Below the pieces are notes generated by a model. That model ran no database searches. It was not told the origin of the DNA and worked only from the letters and a program-made list of their open reading frames with translations. Below are positions 1-13,539 of a stretch of DNA of 64,000 bases, piece by piece. The first letter of the stretch is position 1, and each line of letters starts with the position of its first letter. The translations under genes and the position numbers were made by a program. The stretch is from the NCBI GenBank assembly GCA_038025085.1, contig CM076143.1:17407501-17471500 (forward strand), read 5' to 3'. This DNA comes from Tetragonia tetragonoides. Lineage: Eukaryota; Streptophyta; Magnoliopsida; Caryophyllales; Aizoaceae.

Positions 1-143
1 ACTTTTTCAAAGTTTTTCTGCCTAACTTCTGTCTCCACAAGGCTGCAAAGACCAACCTTGTTCTTATTGCAGAAGGTGCGCACCTCCTTCTAATTTTTAG
101 GGGCATTGAGACCCCTGATGTTCCACACCACGATCCTATCCAT
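1..143 (-). pseudogene. LINE ORF2 start (AP endonuclease N-terminus), cut by window edge
   Basis: This is the first ~47 codons of a plant L1-type non-LTR retrotransposon ORF2, which encodes the endonuclease and reverse transcriptase that nick the target and copy the element RNA. The start ATG (143-141) is followed by the hallmark endonuclease opening WNIRGLNAP (residues 7-15) and, further on, a VGLCSLVET stretch. An in-frame TAG follows P-K-N at about residue 18, so this copy is dead. The ORF2 ATG overlaps the ORF1 stop codon in the string ATGGATAG. The rest of ORF2 lies beyond the left edge of the window. The identification rests on the endonuclease motif and on the ORF1 directly upstream. 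Confidence 0.85.
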
Positions 144-1579
144 CCCCACTAATGGGAATTTGATTCCCCCTTTCTTCATCAAAAGCATTTGCAGTATTTT
201 CCTTTTGTTGTTGTGCAGCAAACTGACCTGTTGCTTCTTCATTGTTCTGTACAGGCATAGGAACATCTCGTCCTCTTACTATTTGCCTCCATTCCTGATT
301 GTTCCCCTTGTTCTGCACATTTGCAACTTGTACTGGTTGCTGTACAGCTGTAGTAGAAGCTTGAGGAGCCTCATCATTAACTGGAGCAGTCACATTTGCT
401 TCAGTAACTACAGCAGCCTCTCCATTCCTTTGTTTCTGTCTAGTGTTTCTGCGAGTTCCATTCTTCTTCCTACAACTTTCTTCATTATGCTCAAACCCCT
501 TGCAATGAGCACACTTCAAAGGTTTCCATTAATAAGTGATAGCTTGTTTGATCATGTCCCCATATTCATCCACAAAGTATACAAAATCAGGTAGCTCTTT
601 CCCTATATCCATTTCAACAAGCACTCGAGCATAACTTACCTTATCCTTTGACTTAGTCATTCGATCAGTCATTTTAGGTTGTCCGAGGAGACTGGTTATT
701 TTACTCAGGGAACTAGGACTCCAATACCATACAACAAGGTCAGGGAATTGAATCCAAATAGGAACAGAATGGACATCAGAAGCAGTCAGGCCTCTTGAGT
801 CCAAGGTTTAACAATTAGAGGTTTATTGTCAAAATGATGAATGCCTGCTTGAATAACAGCATCTTTGCCAAGCATTGTATCAAACCTCACAATCATCCTC
901 CCATTTTTTAATCTAATCATTTTATTTATGCCATGGCTCCCCCATTTACGTCTAAGCAATCCTTCAAGAACATCAGTTGGAGGGTATGATCCAAGAACAT
1001 AACACACAATAGCATTGTTCCAATAATCAATTTCCGATTGAACATCACTCATATCAATTTTGCAAGTTTTAAACTCCCCATTGTTCACAGGTTCAACATA
1101 AGAAAGTTTAACCCCAGCATTAGTTAACCTAGAAATATCAAATTGATCCCATACTGAATGAGACTTACCCCAAGATTGTGCAGAACCACTAGAACTAGCA
1201 ATTGAGCTAACATCATCTTAAGTAACTGGGTTCTCTACTGGTTGCTCACCTCCTCACCTTCCATTTCTTTCGCCCAGGAGCGTCGAGAAGACGATTTCGA
1301 GTGAATAAGTTCCAGCCATTGATTGAGCTTCTCTTGAGCTGCTTCTTTCTGGTTAGGGTTTTGCACAGCAGATTGCAAAACCTCCGTAACTGCCTTTGTC
1401 ATACTTCGATGAAGCTCGCGTTCAATTTCAGTCGCATCAAGGTCAGAGTTAAGATTACGAACAACCCTAGCGGATGCCATTGTTTCATCAAATCTGGAAC
1501 CCTCGGCCTTTGAAACTGGAGTAGACGTCATCGGTTGTTTCTTCTTGTTCTTAGGTGGTTGTCCTCGTCCCTGATTCAT
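136..1579 (-). pseudogene. LINE ORF1 (DUF4283 plus zinc-knuckle nucleic-acid-binding protein), broken
   Basis: This is the ORF1 nucleic-acid-binding protein of a plant L1-type LINE. It starts at 1579 (MNQGRGQPPKNKK). A charged N-terminal part (1579-1238) is followed by the DUF4283-type region with its YPPTDVLEGLLRRKWG and MIVRFDTM stretches (about 1088-786), then an IPIWIQFP-like segment near 770. A C-x2-C-x4-H-x4-C zinc knuckle (CAHCKGFEHNEESC) lies near 519-478. The reading frame is broken by a shift near 1237, a TAA near 1219, a shift near 790-804, and a TAA at 529-531 replacing a codon just before the WKPLKC knuckle lead. The neighbour on the same strand is ORF2, overlapping by 8 bases. 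It is a non-functional copy. Confidence 0.85.
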
Positions 1580-2503
1580 CGGAGGCGCATGATACGAACA
1601 GTATCTCTATCGTGCACCACGAGACCTTCTCTCTCTATAAACAGTAATTAAGCTAAAATAAAATAAGTTAGAAGAAGTTCAGTTCAATAAATTCAGTTCA
1701 GTGAAATTCAATTCAGTTTGGTTTTAGGCCTTCAGTAAAAAAATAAATAAATAAATAAAATGACCTAAATAAATTTAGTCTATATTGCTAATCAAGCATT
1801 TTCTTCCAGTTATATAAGAGGTGTGTACTTCAAATTAAACATTTTTGTTATGATGTACCCATCGTTTCAGATCAAGTTATACGTGAGTTTGTTCAATAGT
1901 TTGCATTTAATTACGACTTACTAATCACAATTATGTGGGCACTCTTCTGTTCAATTCCATTTCCTTTGATGCCTCATCATGGTTCTACTAGCAACAATGG
2001 TTATGAACTAGAAAGTTATTACTGATTTGAACTCCATTAACGTCTGGATCAATATGATAGTGTTCATTTTGTAGCATAAATAGAGTTTAGAAATATTATT
2101 GCAATTGAAGTCTAATAAAATGAGGTCATTAATCTCCCACACTTCAATGAACTTTTTCTTTGGTGCACATTTAATTGATTATCCTATGGACACATTATAA
2201 CTCACAGATTATACTTTGATATTCTTTTGAAGATGAAGATTAGGGAAAATAAAGTGGGGAAGGTAAATTAGATGGAATGAGGGTAAAACGAGAAGAAAAA
2301 TATAAAAACAATGGCCTCAAAGTGATGGGTGGTGTATAAAATGAATGCTTTATTTTTAATAGGTGTTTCTGTGCAAAAAAGTTTAATTATATGTTTTTTC
2401 GCAAATTGTCCATTTCATTAGGCGTTTTTTCGCAAATTTTCCTAAAAATTTATATAGAAAGGTACGTATTCATCCATTATGACATAGAAAAGTACCATTA
2501 ACT
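1580..2503. other. AT-rich interval without a recognised gene
   Basis: It follows the 5' end of the LINE. It contains a (TAAA)n-like run near 1738-1760 and no convincing open frame. The part from about 2340 on (TTTTTTCGCAAA repeated twice) probably belongs to the Helitron-like element ending at 2530. Confidence 0.5.
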
Positions 2504-2530
2504 CGTGCATCGCACGGGCTTCATAACTAA
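2504..2530 (+). mobile_element. Helitron-type 3' terminus
   Basis: A short hairpin (CGTGC, loop ATC, GCACG at 2504-2516) is followed 10 bases later by CTAA and then a T. Helitrons are known to end with a hairpin shortly before CTRR and to insert between A and T. The 5' end was not located. The terminus matches in style those at 11304-11329 and 56213-56248. Confidence 0.5.
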
Positions 2531-2712
2531 TTTGAGATATAACATAATGATACATAATAGAATAAAATTACATCTATGTGAATTTTATTTACCACCATGT
2601 ATAAAAGATAGGCTCTGCTTTGGCACTGTTATATTTTCCGTATCCCTGTTGTTTGCCTTCTGCATCCAAATAGGATAAAACCAAGTATAAAAGATTGTAG
2701 AATAATTGTATT

Positions 2713-3150
2713 TCAACTTGCATATGTGAGGGGATTTTGGGTATAGACTGACAGGATCACTTTAGGGTTCGTTTTGATGATAAAAAAGCAGCTTTCTTGG
2801 CCCTCTTTGCGATGGTTGAGATGTTCAACCCCCAAGAGTGGGTCTTGAATCAATCTGGACCAGCCTCTTGATATTCTTTGAAGTTGGATCAACATTTCAC
2901 ATGGAAGCTTTATCAAAATTTGGGTAAATGATCCTGTCTTTTCATCTGGTTGGCCATGGCAGAGTGTTTGAGGAGAGTTAGGAGAGAGAGTGTGTGTTTG
3001 AGGCGAGTTAGGAGAGAGAGGGTGTTTGAGGAGACTAAGAGAAAGTGAGAAAGAGGAAGAGAGATAACTGCCTAGAAGTTTTAATTTTTTGATTGACATG
3101 TGCTGAGCACCCAAGAAATTATTGGATTTATAATATTGTTCGCCCCACAA
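2713..3150 (-). pseudogene. F-box protein relic
   Basis: The 145-codon frame has its recognisable part at about 2960-2713. There, LIKLPCEMLIQLQRIS followed by GWSRLIQDP and HLNHRKE resembles a plant F-box, the SKP1-binding module of SCF ubiquitin ligases. The region between the first helix and the RISRGWSRLI part is shorter than usual, and nothing recognisable of a substrate-binding domain follows. The N-terminal part has a duplicated LSPNSPQT unit, mirrored in the DNA as two purine-rich copies near 2965-3040. There is no obvious promoter or partner. I read it as a fragment of an F-box gene; an orphan expressed peptide is the alternative. Confidence 0.45.
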
Positions 3151-4209
3151 TCATATTCCATTAATGTGCTTGTGTTATTGATATTTGTCTTAAACAAGAT
3201 GATAAACCATCATCTTTAATGTCTATGGTGTGCCATCATGAAATAAACTCTATCATGACTGGCCAAGAAGAGAATCCCCTCTTCTTATCCAGGAGATCGA
3301 AAACACATTCTCCTTCTCTTCATCGCTCACCCCATATGCCCTATATATAATAAATTATATGAGTAATTTGCATCAAAAAAATTATATGAGTAGTTATTGG
3401 TGGTTACACAAATGTTATTAGAGATAAATATCTTTCCCATAATCATTTACTTATAACTACCGCCGACACATGGCAAGACATGAGAGATATTAATAACTTA
3501 ATGTAAAAATGTTCCAACAACTAATGCCGAAATGATAGGTAACCTCGAATGACCAGATTTGTAAGTAAAAATGAGGTCCAAACTGTATTGATATTTTAAA
3601 CTATTCAAACACATTTTAAACAAGGGGCGTTGGCCACATAAAGACTTTAAATTCATTGACGGCAAGTTACTAATTCAAAATTCAATTTCTTCTTATTTTG
3701 AACCCGTTTATTTTCTCTCAATTCTTTAATTTCAAAATTACATAATTTATTAACTATTATGGAGAATGAAAAGTCCCCACTTTTTCTCATTCATACCATG
3801 GTTTTGTGAAGGCCTAGTAATGACATGGTGATCCTCGAAACTTCTTGCTACCAAAAGCAAAGCGATCTCGATGAAAATACAATTCATCGCGGGATAACTC
3901 GGAGTTGAGCGAGTTGCAGGTTGAATTTACCATTTATGCATGATAATAGTTAAACTAGGTTTTGCGTGATCGAGAGGCAACAGTAGACGATAATAGCGGA
4001 TTGATGGGGAGGCCGGGAGTAAAGATGAAGCACTCAAGTATGCGAGAGCGGGAAAGAGATACGACCCACAAAGATGGTCGATGGGGGTTGATTGAATATA
4101 CTTTTTTTTGCTTTATATTTCAGTTTATTTAGGAAAATTAGGAGATAACAAATAGAAAACAAAATAGAAGAATTGATTCTCACTAAAGATTCCCATTGTA
4201 GGTTTAAAG
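3151..4209. other. Interval without a recognised gene
   Basis: It is AT-rich, with only short open frames that lack conserved motifs. I see nothing supportable in it. Confidence 0.5.
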
Positions 4210-4222
4210 TACTTATGTGGTT

Positions 4223-4406
4223 ACCTAAGAGGTGTTGGCTCACTGGTAACAAGTTACAACTTATACATCAGGTCATGGGTTCAAGCCTACTGGGAGCACT
4301 ACACGAATTAATTCGTGGAAAACCCGAGGTCGTGCGTTAAGAGGTGCCCTTTAGCCATCCCCAAAGAGGAAGAAAGTTCCTCTTTGCCAAACCTAAAAAA
4401 CAAATA
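4223..4406 (+). mobile_element. tRNA-derived SINE with 13-bp target duplication
   Basis: RNA polymerase III promoter boxes are visible: an A box TTGGCTCACTGG (4235-4246) and a B box GGTTCAAGCC (4278-4287). The element ends in an A-rich tail near 4395-4406. It is flanked by a perfect 13-bp direct repeat TACTTATGTGGTT (4210-4222 and 4407-4419), which is the target-site duplication expected of LINE-driven insertion. Confidence 0.8.
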
Positions 4407-4555
4407 TACTTATGTGGTTCGAACTTTGTTTTTAAAATATCAAATTATTGCCGGAGTAGTTAAAAGTATACCTATGTGGTTCGGGTTTTGTTTAAAAATG
4501 TCAAACTATCGTCTAATACCAATATGGTTCAAGGCGCTTTTTAAAAAGGCAATAT
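4406..4555. repeat. Degenerate ~62-bp minisatellite
   Basis: Three imperfect units share TATACNTATGTGGTTC, then a T-rich stretch and a TCAAA(C/T)TAT segment. They start near 4405, 4467 and 4519. The SINE target duplication is part of the first unit. Confidence 0.55.
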
Positions 4556-4681
4556 TAAGCAATAAATATTCCGAGGCTCTTATAACAAAAAAACAAAACA
4601 AAAATATTATTTAAAAAGCAAAGTTCGATCTCATATAGAAAGTTGTTTTTATTCATCAATAAATACGAGAAAAGGTGGGAG

Positions 4682-4977
4682 CTCAAGGCTATGTTTGACA
4701 CGAACAGCTAGCTTTTCAATAAAATCTATAATATGAAGCTTGCAGCTAGTGTCTTTTACTCTCTACTACCAAACATTTTGCCAGATTATTTTCAGCCTGC
4801 AGCTACAGCTACAACTACAGCTAATTTTATGAAAGCTATCCCTGCAAACTTTCACCTACAGCTACCGCTAATTACTTAGCATTTCTTAGAAATTTTTAGT
4901 AGTTTTCTACTAAACTCTATACTACTAAACATTTGACAGCTACAGTTACAGCTATTTTTGCGAAACATAGCCTTGAG
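4682..4977. mobile_element. MITE with 15-bp terminal inverted repeats
   Basis: CTCAAGGCTATGTTT at 4682-4696 is repeated in perfect inverted orientation at 4963-4977. The interior has many GCTACAGCTA-like words that can pair with each other. The length of ~296 bp and the ends suit a non-autonomous DNA transposon, perhaps hAT-like. No clear target duplication was found. Confidence 0.65.
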
Positions 4978-5491
4978 TAATAGAGCTCTCACACCTCCAA
5001 CCTTTTTACTAGGAGCTTGAGGCTCGTTGCCCTCAATTTCATGATTGAGGGTAGTATCTGATGGGCCAACAAGCTCGGCAATCTTGCCTATTTAAAAAAA
5101 AATAACAATAATTATATAAATGTATGATGTCGACACATATAAGCCCATATAAGCAGGAATTAAACGTATTCTCGGGAGTATTTTGCTCAAACTTGTAATA
5201 AAAATGGGTCCGAACTTCATTTCAGGATAGGACTTAACTTCTACTTATACTTGGGCTCGAGTGTAAATACGTCTGAGGGCACACAAAAATTTGCGATGAC
5301 ATAGAGCGGAAATGCCCAAAACAAATGTGGCACCATTTATTACTACATTAACAAAATGATCCGTGTGATCACTTACTAAACCCAAACTAATCTCCCATAA
5401 GTAGGAATATAAAACAGTACTAATCACTATAACTCCAGTAGTGATTCCCCCTAGAAGGGAGGTTAATTAAAAGGATGAATTTTTTAGGTTC
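4978..5491. other. 3' flank of the GASA gene
   Basis: No gene was recognised. It probably includes the 3' UTR of the minus-strand gene that ends at 5492. Confidence 0.5.
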
Positions 5492-7108
5492 TTAAGGGCA
5501 CTTTGGCTTGCCCTTAGAGTTCTTTATGTCTCTATAGCAAGGACACTGATGCTTGTTGCCGTAAGTCCCACTTGGAACACACTTGCACTTCAAACAACAT
5601 ATGTTGCAGTACTTCAAGCACCTGTCTTGCACTCCTGCTTTGTCGCACCTTTGCTTGCACTTGCTATCACAATAATTAGCTGAAGAGAAAATATGAAAAG
5701 GTAGAGAAAGTTGCATTAGCTAAAAGGATCTGTGTGAAGCATTTATGTTTTCCCTCTTTCAAATGATAAACACGTTCGCATCATATAAGCATATAAGGAG
5801 TAACTGAATACTATTTGCACTGAGGCGAGGGCGATAGCTCAATGGAGCTATCCCCGATTTAGCGGGATCGAGTCCTCGTAATAACATATCCCCTCCCCCT
5901 TAACAGGTTATAAAGCAGGGAATCTAGTCAACCCCCCACCCTCAAAGAAAAAAGAAAACGAATACTATTTGCTCGAGTTAAAAGTCAGAGCTCGTAATGG
6001 TGCTTATATATATGAGCCACCATCTAGACCATGGCAAATGAGGGTACACCGTATACCATACACGGGATTATATTGAATTGTTTTCGTCTACATGAACACA
6101 AGCACACATTGAACATGAAAAACATACGTGTACACATAGATTTTTTTTTAGGGAAAATAGGAATTACAAACTATATCAAATTAAACGATAAACGGATCTA
6201 AAACATCAGAAAACATTTAAAAGGAAAATCGACATAGATAAAGAGACAAAAATTAATGAAGCCAACATTTCATAGAGGTCTGTCGATTATTACTCACTCG
6301 GGTTTAGAACATAATCTGGTACCTGTTCTTAACTTTCCCACAAGTAAAAAAGATTACAAAGGTGAATGGTAATGGTATAGCTTTTGGGAGTCGTATTGAG
6401 AGGTGAATGGTAATGGTATCTGCTTTTATATATACTTGGCTTCTTCATTAAAATGTATGAAAAAACAATGAATCAAGATGACACCAAGTGATCTATCAAT
6501 GAATAATTACTTCATTGCGAAACATCAAGTCACTATAGTAAAAAATAGGAAGATGAGTTCTAGATTATGCTTTCAAGTAAACAATACCATAATAAAAACC
6601 TGAGACAAATTAGTTTAGATGATCACAAAAACTCGTATGAGGCGTTCTCATGGTGAGGCCCCTCATACATGTATGATTATACAAGTATGATGTCATGATG
6701 ATTTCGTACTTGGCTATAGATGAGAGACTTTTTGATGATCCATCCAAGATAAAAGGCGAGCCAATGGCTTCAAGGTGGACCGCTAAATCCCCATACAAAA
6801 TAATCTCATTACTACGGGCCTACGGCTATGTTTTGGGTAAGCTTTTATAGGTCCACGAGTTTAATTGATGCTTGTGAGAGTACATTTGAGCTATTGAGCC
6901 CACAACTTATAAGCTATTTCATGGTATTATTCCCAAACACATTTTGTTACCAACCAGTAAAAATACGAAGAAGATCACAAACAAGAAGCAGATGAGAAGA
7001 GAAAGCTTAAAAAGCCAAGTGGATACCTGACTGTGCATTGACAGGTTCCACAATAGTGGAAGCCAAGAAAAGGGACACAATAAGCAAAGTTACAAGCAAG
7101 AGCCTCAT
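5492..7108 (-). CDS. GASA/snakin family cysteine-rich secreted peptide
   Basis: Two exons, 7108-7027 (82 nt) and 5679-5492 (188 nt), join in phase 1 across a 1347-bp GT-AG intron (donor CAG/GTATCC, acceptor TTCTTCAG type). They give an 89-residue precursor. Residues 1-25 form a signal peptide ([17 protein letters not shown], ending near VNAQ). The C-terminal ~60 residues carry the 12 cysteines of the GASA domain, with the family landmarks [28 protein letters not shown] and a terminal KCP. Family members are gibberellin-responsive cell-wall or apoplastic peptides in growth and defence, close in pattern to snakin-1. The gene is intact and the splice sites are good. The intron holds a SINE (5819-5959) and probable MITE sequence. 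No variable linker separates the signal peptide from the cysteine domain, so it is a short-type member. Confidence 0.9.
5819..5959 (+). mobile_element. SINE in the GASA intron, 13-bp target duplication
   Basis: An A box-like TAGCTCAATGG (5835-5845) and a B box-like GGGATCGAGTCC (5864-5875) mark a tRNA-derived head. The tail is A-rich (AAAGAAAAAAGAAAAC). The flanks GAATACTATTTGC at 5806-5818 and 5960-5972 are identical. It lies antisense to the gene's transcription. Confidence 0.75.
6615..6960. repeat. MITE-like repeat material in the GASA intron
   Basis: 6620-6700 (ACTCGTATGAGGCG, then GGTGAGGC and CTCATACATG) resembles the inverted-repeat element at 7455-7585. 6829-6955 starts with GGCTATGTTTTGGG and ends with a roughly complementary CCCAAACACAT, suggesting a second small element. 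Boundaries are not certain. Confidence 0.4.
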
Positions 7109-7216
7109 TCTCAAAGTTTTAAGCTTGTTAGCTTAGGTAGGCAAGAAGTAATGGTCACTGTGTGATCAATGTGTTTTAAGCAGAGTGAAGTGAAAGGGGG
7201 AAGAGCCAAAGAGCAA

Positions 7217-7222
7217 TATATA
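7217..7222 (-). promoter_or_regulatory. TATA box of the GASA gene
   Basis: CTATATATTG reads on the minus strand ~110 bases upstream of the ATG. This spacing would place transcription start near 7187 and leave an ~80-nt leader. Confidence 0.5.
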
Positions 7223-7454
7223 GAGATGGTAAGGGAAGGCACTGTGAGTGGCTATGATTGGATTTAGAGATTCGAGAAAATGCCTAAAAGTTGATAAATT
7301 AAAAAGGACCACTCAGGTATGGCATATGTGTCGGTTAGGTGAGCTTGGGTGACCGTAGATAACGCAGTGGTGCACCTCCCACTTATTTTCAGTAATGATT
7401 TGAGTTCACGTTTCATTTTTAAACAAAATCGGAGACTTCCTTGCTATTCAAAAA

Positions 7455-7585
7455 CACAAGTAGTCTTGTATGAGGCTGCCTCAAAGTGAGGCTACCTCTA
7501 TTTACAAGTATGACGTCGGTATGACATCATACTTGTATGAGAGGTATCAACTTAAGACCGCCTCATATAAAATTTTGTGATTCGC
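7455..7585. mobile_element. Inverted-repeat element (MITE-like) in the GASA promoter
   Basis: TTGTATGAGGCTGCCTCA near 7470 is mirrored by GACCGCCTCATATAA near 7548. The middle holds a second palindromic stretch (AAGTATGACGTC/GACATCATACTT). It lies ~235 bp upstream of the TATA box. Related sequence sits in the intron at 6620-6700. Confidence 0.5.
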
Positions 7586-9396
<1,811 letters not shown>

Positions 9397-11329
9397 TATA
9401 TATATAAAAGTGAGTTCATTTCGTGTGGGCACGCCACGTGGGATGCCACGCAAGCGCCTATATTCATGTAAGGATGTCACGTGGGATGCCACGCAGCGCC
9501 CAAATTCGTGTGGTGATGACACGTATACCGCCACCTAAGCCACCCATCCAAGTGGGTCAATCATTAATGCATGATCATAAATACAACATAATATAATTAT
9601 TATAATATTATTCAAATTATAAAACAAAATAACTTTTGTTATGCAAATTTAAAAATTATAATTCTTACTCTATTGGAACAGGTTCGGAAAATACTTCAAA
9701 ATGAGATATATATGTCCTATAAAAGTTGGGTCATTTCCATGCGGTAATGACTATAGGATGCCACATAAGAGCAAATGTTCATGTGAAGATGACACGTAGA
9801 TGTCACATGTACACAACTTGGTCACATAGCTTAACGGGTCAATCCAAGTGAAGAAGTTCATTAGTACTCGAATTTTTTATTTGATTTATGTGCATATTAT
9901 TTCAAACTACAAAATAACATATCTTTAGTTACATAAATATAAAAATTATAAATCATAGTTAATTAGATTGGTTTTGAAAAGGTTTGGCGTAAACTAATTG
10001 AATAGACACTTAATATATCCATATTTGTATTATCTTAGTTGTAAATCACACTTGAATATTAGTAAGGAAAATATATTCTAAACATTTAAATTCAATTTGT
10101 AATAAATCTTTTATATTTATAAGAAAAACGGAATCATTTCTCATATACAGATGCCAAATAAACGGACATCTCGTGCGGGGAATGAAACATCAACGTCAAC
10201 TCATCATCTATTTTTGTGCTTTCTTAGCAAATTAATTGAGACTTTAATATAGCACTTTAGACATACTTTCTTAGCAAATTAATTGAGACTTTAATATAGC
10301 ACTTTTCCTTTGGGAATTTTGAAGTAGGCTCAAATTATGTTCATAAATTAATCAAATTTTACATTCATTCTATTTTAGATGTAGATCAATTTAAAAGGAT
10401 ATTTAGAAGTAAATTATGAGGGAGACATAAAATTGTACTATTATTTTTAATAATTAGCATGCATTCAATGGATAAAATTTTTGCCAACATAAAAATTAAA
10501 TGTATTTCACAAATAATATTTATAATTTCATAACATAAATTTTTAATGTCTTTTTTAAATATATTAGTAAAATATTTCTCTTTTTCTTTTCGTGTGTGCA
10601 CGACATGCAAGACGCCACATAGAGACCCAAAATCGTGTGACGATGACACACAAAAGTCACCATATTACCAAAGCTTGCTTGCCACATAGCCTAACAACTC
10701 ATCATCTCCCTTTAATTAGCATATTTTTATACTAAAAAATAAAATGATTTAGTTATGTAAGTCAAAAAATCATAAATCTTATTTCAATAGATGGGATTTG
10801 AAAAATGCTTTAAATGGAGATATGCGTAACCTATACAAGTTGGGTACTTACCATGCAGTGATAATATGTAGACTCCACATAATATGGAATGTTTATGTAA
10901 AGATGACACGTTGACATCACATGTGCAACTTTGTCACATATCTTAATAAATCATGATCTAAGTGCCAAATGATCAATATCACTCGACTTTATTATATGAT
11001 TTATTTGCTTATTATTTAAAACTATAAAATAACATATTTTAAGTTACGTAACTCTAAAAAATAAATTCTTACTTCATTAAATTATCTTTTCTTATTCTTT
11101 TGTGAAGTTTGAAGTATCCTAAAATTATTTTCATAAATTAATTTTTTTTTACATTTATTTTATTTTAGGGGTAGATCAATTTAAAAGGGCATTTCATATA
11201 AAAATAATAAAATAGTCAAATATACAATTAGTTGTGCGGAATACAACAGACATCAGATATCACCTAGAAAATTATCTTCATTTCCGAGAGATATTTACGA
11301 GTCCGTGCGAGGCACGCACATAAAACTAG
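9397..11329 (+). mobile_element. Helitron-like unit 2 of a tandem array
   Basis: It starts TATATATATAAAAGTGAGTTC and ends with a hairpin (CGTGC, loop GAG, GCACG at 11304-11316) then CTAG (11326-11329) and T, the canonical Helitron 3' end. It is non-coding. The first ~220 bp and most of the rest align base for base with unit 3. Near 10220-10310 it carries a direct duplication of a ~40-bp segment (CTTTCTTAGCAAATTAATTG). The second half repeats the GATGACACGT-containing theme of the first half, so the unit is itself internally duplicated. Confidence 0.7.
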
Positions 11330-13456
11330 TATATATATAAATATATATAGAAGTGAGTTCATTTCGTGTGGGCAAGCCACGTGGGATGCCACGTAAGCGC
11401 CTATATTCATGTGAGGATGACACATGGAATGCCACGCAGTATCCAAATTCGTGTGGTGATGACACGTATGCCGCCACCTAAGCCACCCATCCAAGTGGGT
11501 CAATCATTAATGCATGATCATAAATACAACATAATATAATTATTATAATATTATTTAAACTATAAAATAAAATAACTGTTGTTATACAAATTTAAAAATT
11601 ATGTCTTACTCCATTGGAACAGGTTCGGAAAATACTTCAAAATGAGATATATATGTCCTATAAAAATTGAGTCATTTCCATGCGATAATGACATATAGGA
11701 TGCCACATAAGAGCAAATGTTCGTGTGAAGATGACACGTAGATATCACATGTACACAACTTGGCCACATAGCTTAACGGGTCAATCCAAGTGTCAGAAGT
11801 TCATTATTACTCGAATTTTTTATTTGATTTATGTACAAAATAACATATCTTTAGTTACATAAATATAAAAATTATAAATCATAGTTAATTAGATTGGTTT
11901 TGAAAAGGTTTGGCATAAACTAATTAGATAGACACTTAATATATCCATATTTGTATTACATTAGTTGTAAATCACACTTGAATATTAGTAAGGAAAACAT
12001 ATTCTAAACATTTAAATTCAATTTGTAAGAAATATTTTATATTTATAAGAAAAACGGAATCATTTTTCATATACAGATGCCAAATAAACGAACATTTCGT
12101 GCGGGGAATGAAACATGAACGTCAACTCATTATCTATTCCAGTGTTAGCAAATTAATTGAGACTTTAATATAGCACTTTAGACATACTTATGCAATATAA
12201 ATGCCACACAAACGAAGAGTAAGATTCAAGTAACACTCCTTATAAGTTATGTTGAAATTTACGAAGGTTGAATACCTAGCACATTTGAGACATAAATATT
12301 TGGGATCAAATTGTTGATTAAAACTTTAGAAAGTGAAATTTTTTTGCTCACCATTAATTGATTTTAATAAATTACCAAAAAATCCAATTGCAATAAGAGA
12401 CTGATTTTTAACTAGAGAGAGATTAATTAATCTTCATTTTTTTTCCTTTGGGAATTTTAAAATAGACTCAAATTATGTTCATAAATCAATCAAATTTTAC
12501 ATTCATTCTATTTTAGATGTAGATCAATTTAAAAGGATATTTAGAAGTAAATTATGAGAGAGACATGGTACTATTATTTTTAATAATTAGCATGCATTCA
12601 ATGGATAAAATTTTTGCCAACATAAAATTAAATGTATTTCACAAATAATATTTATAATTTCATACCATAAATTTTTAATGTCTTTTTTAAATATATTAGT
12701 AAAATGTTTCTCTTTTTCTTTTCGTGTGTACACGACATGCAAGACGCCACATAGAGGTCCAAAATCGTGTGACGATGACACGGAAGTCGCCATATTAGCA
12801 AAGCTTGCTTGCCACAGAGCCTAACAACTCATCATCCAAGTGTTTCCCTTTAATTAGCATATTTTTATATTAAAAAATAAAATAATTTAGTTAGGTAAGT
12901 CAAAAAAATCATAAATCTTATTTCAATGGATTGGATTTGAAAAATGCGTTAAATGGAGATATACGTGACCTATACAAGTTGGATACTTACCATACAGTGA
13001 CAACATGTAGACGCCACATAATAGGGAATATTTGTGTAAAGATGACACGTTGACGTCACATGTGCAACTTTGTCACATATCTTAACAAATCATGATCCAA
13101 GTGCCAAATGATCAATATCACTCGACTTTATTAAATGATTTATTTGCTTATTATTTCAAACTATAAAATAACATATTTTAAGTTACGTAACTCTAAAAAA
13201 TAAAAATCTTACTTCATTAAATTATCTTTTCTTATTCTTTTGTGAAGTTTGAAGTATCCTAAAATTATTTTTATAAATTAATCTTTTTTTACATTTATTT
13301 TATTTTAGCCGTAGATCAATTTAAAAGGACATTTTATACAAAAATAATAAAATAGTGAAATATAGAATTAGTTGTGCGGAATACAACAGACATCAGGTAT
13401 CACCTAGAAAGTTATCTCCATTTCCGAGAGATATTTACGAGTCCGTGCAAAACTAG
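11330..13456 (+). mobile_element. Helitron-like unit 3 of a tandem array
   Basis: It starts TATATATATAAATATATATA then GAAGTGAGTTC and ends AACTAG at 13451-13456, followed by T. The terminal hairpin has collapsed to GTCCGTGC directly before AAAACTAG. It is ~190 bp longer than unit 2, mainly because it keeps the segment at about 12180-12420 that unit 2 lacks. No transposase (Rep/helicase) is encoded, so it must be non-autonomous. Confidence 0.65.
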
Positions 13457-13539
13457 TTAGGAAACAAGATTGTATCCATTTCTTACTAACAAAATGTATT
13501 TAGTATATGCTTTATTAAGAGTTTGCTCTCCCCAGCTTA

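Noticed and set aside
4235..4290. A and B boxes as a possible tRNA gene (also at 5835, 19600 and 34340)
   Set aside because: No cloverleaf with proper acceptor and anticodon stems can be drawn; the target duplications and tails show SINEs.
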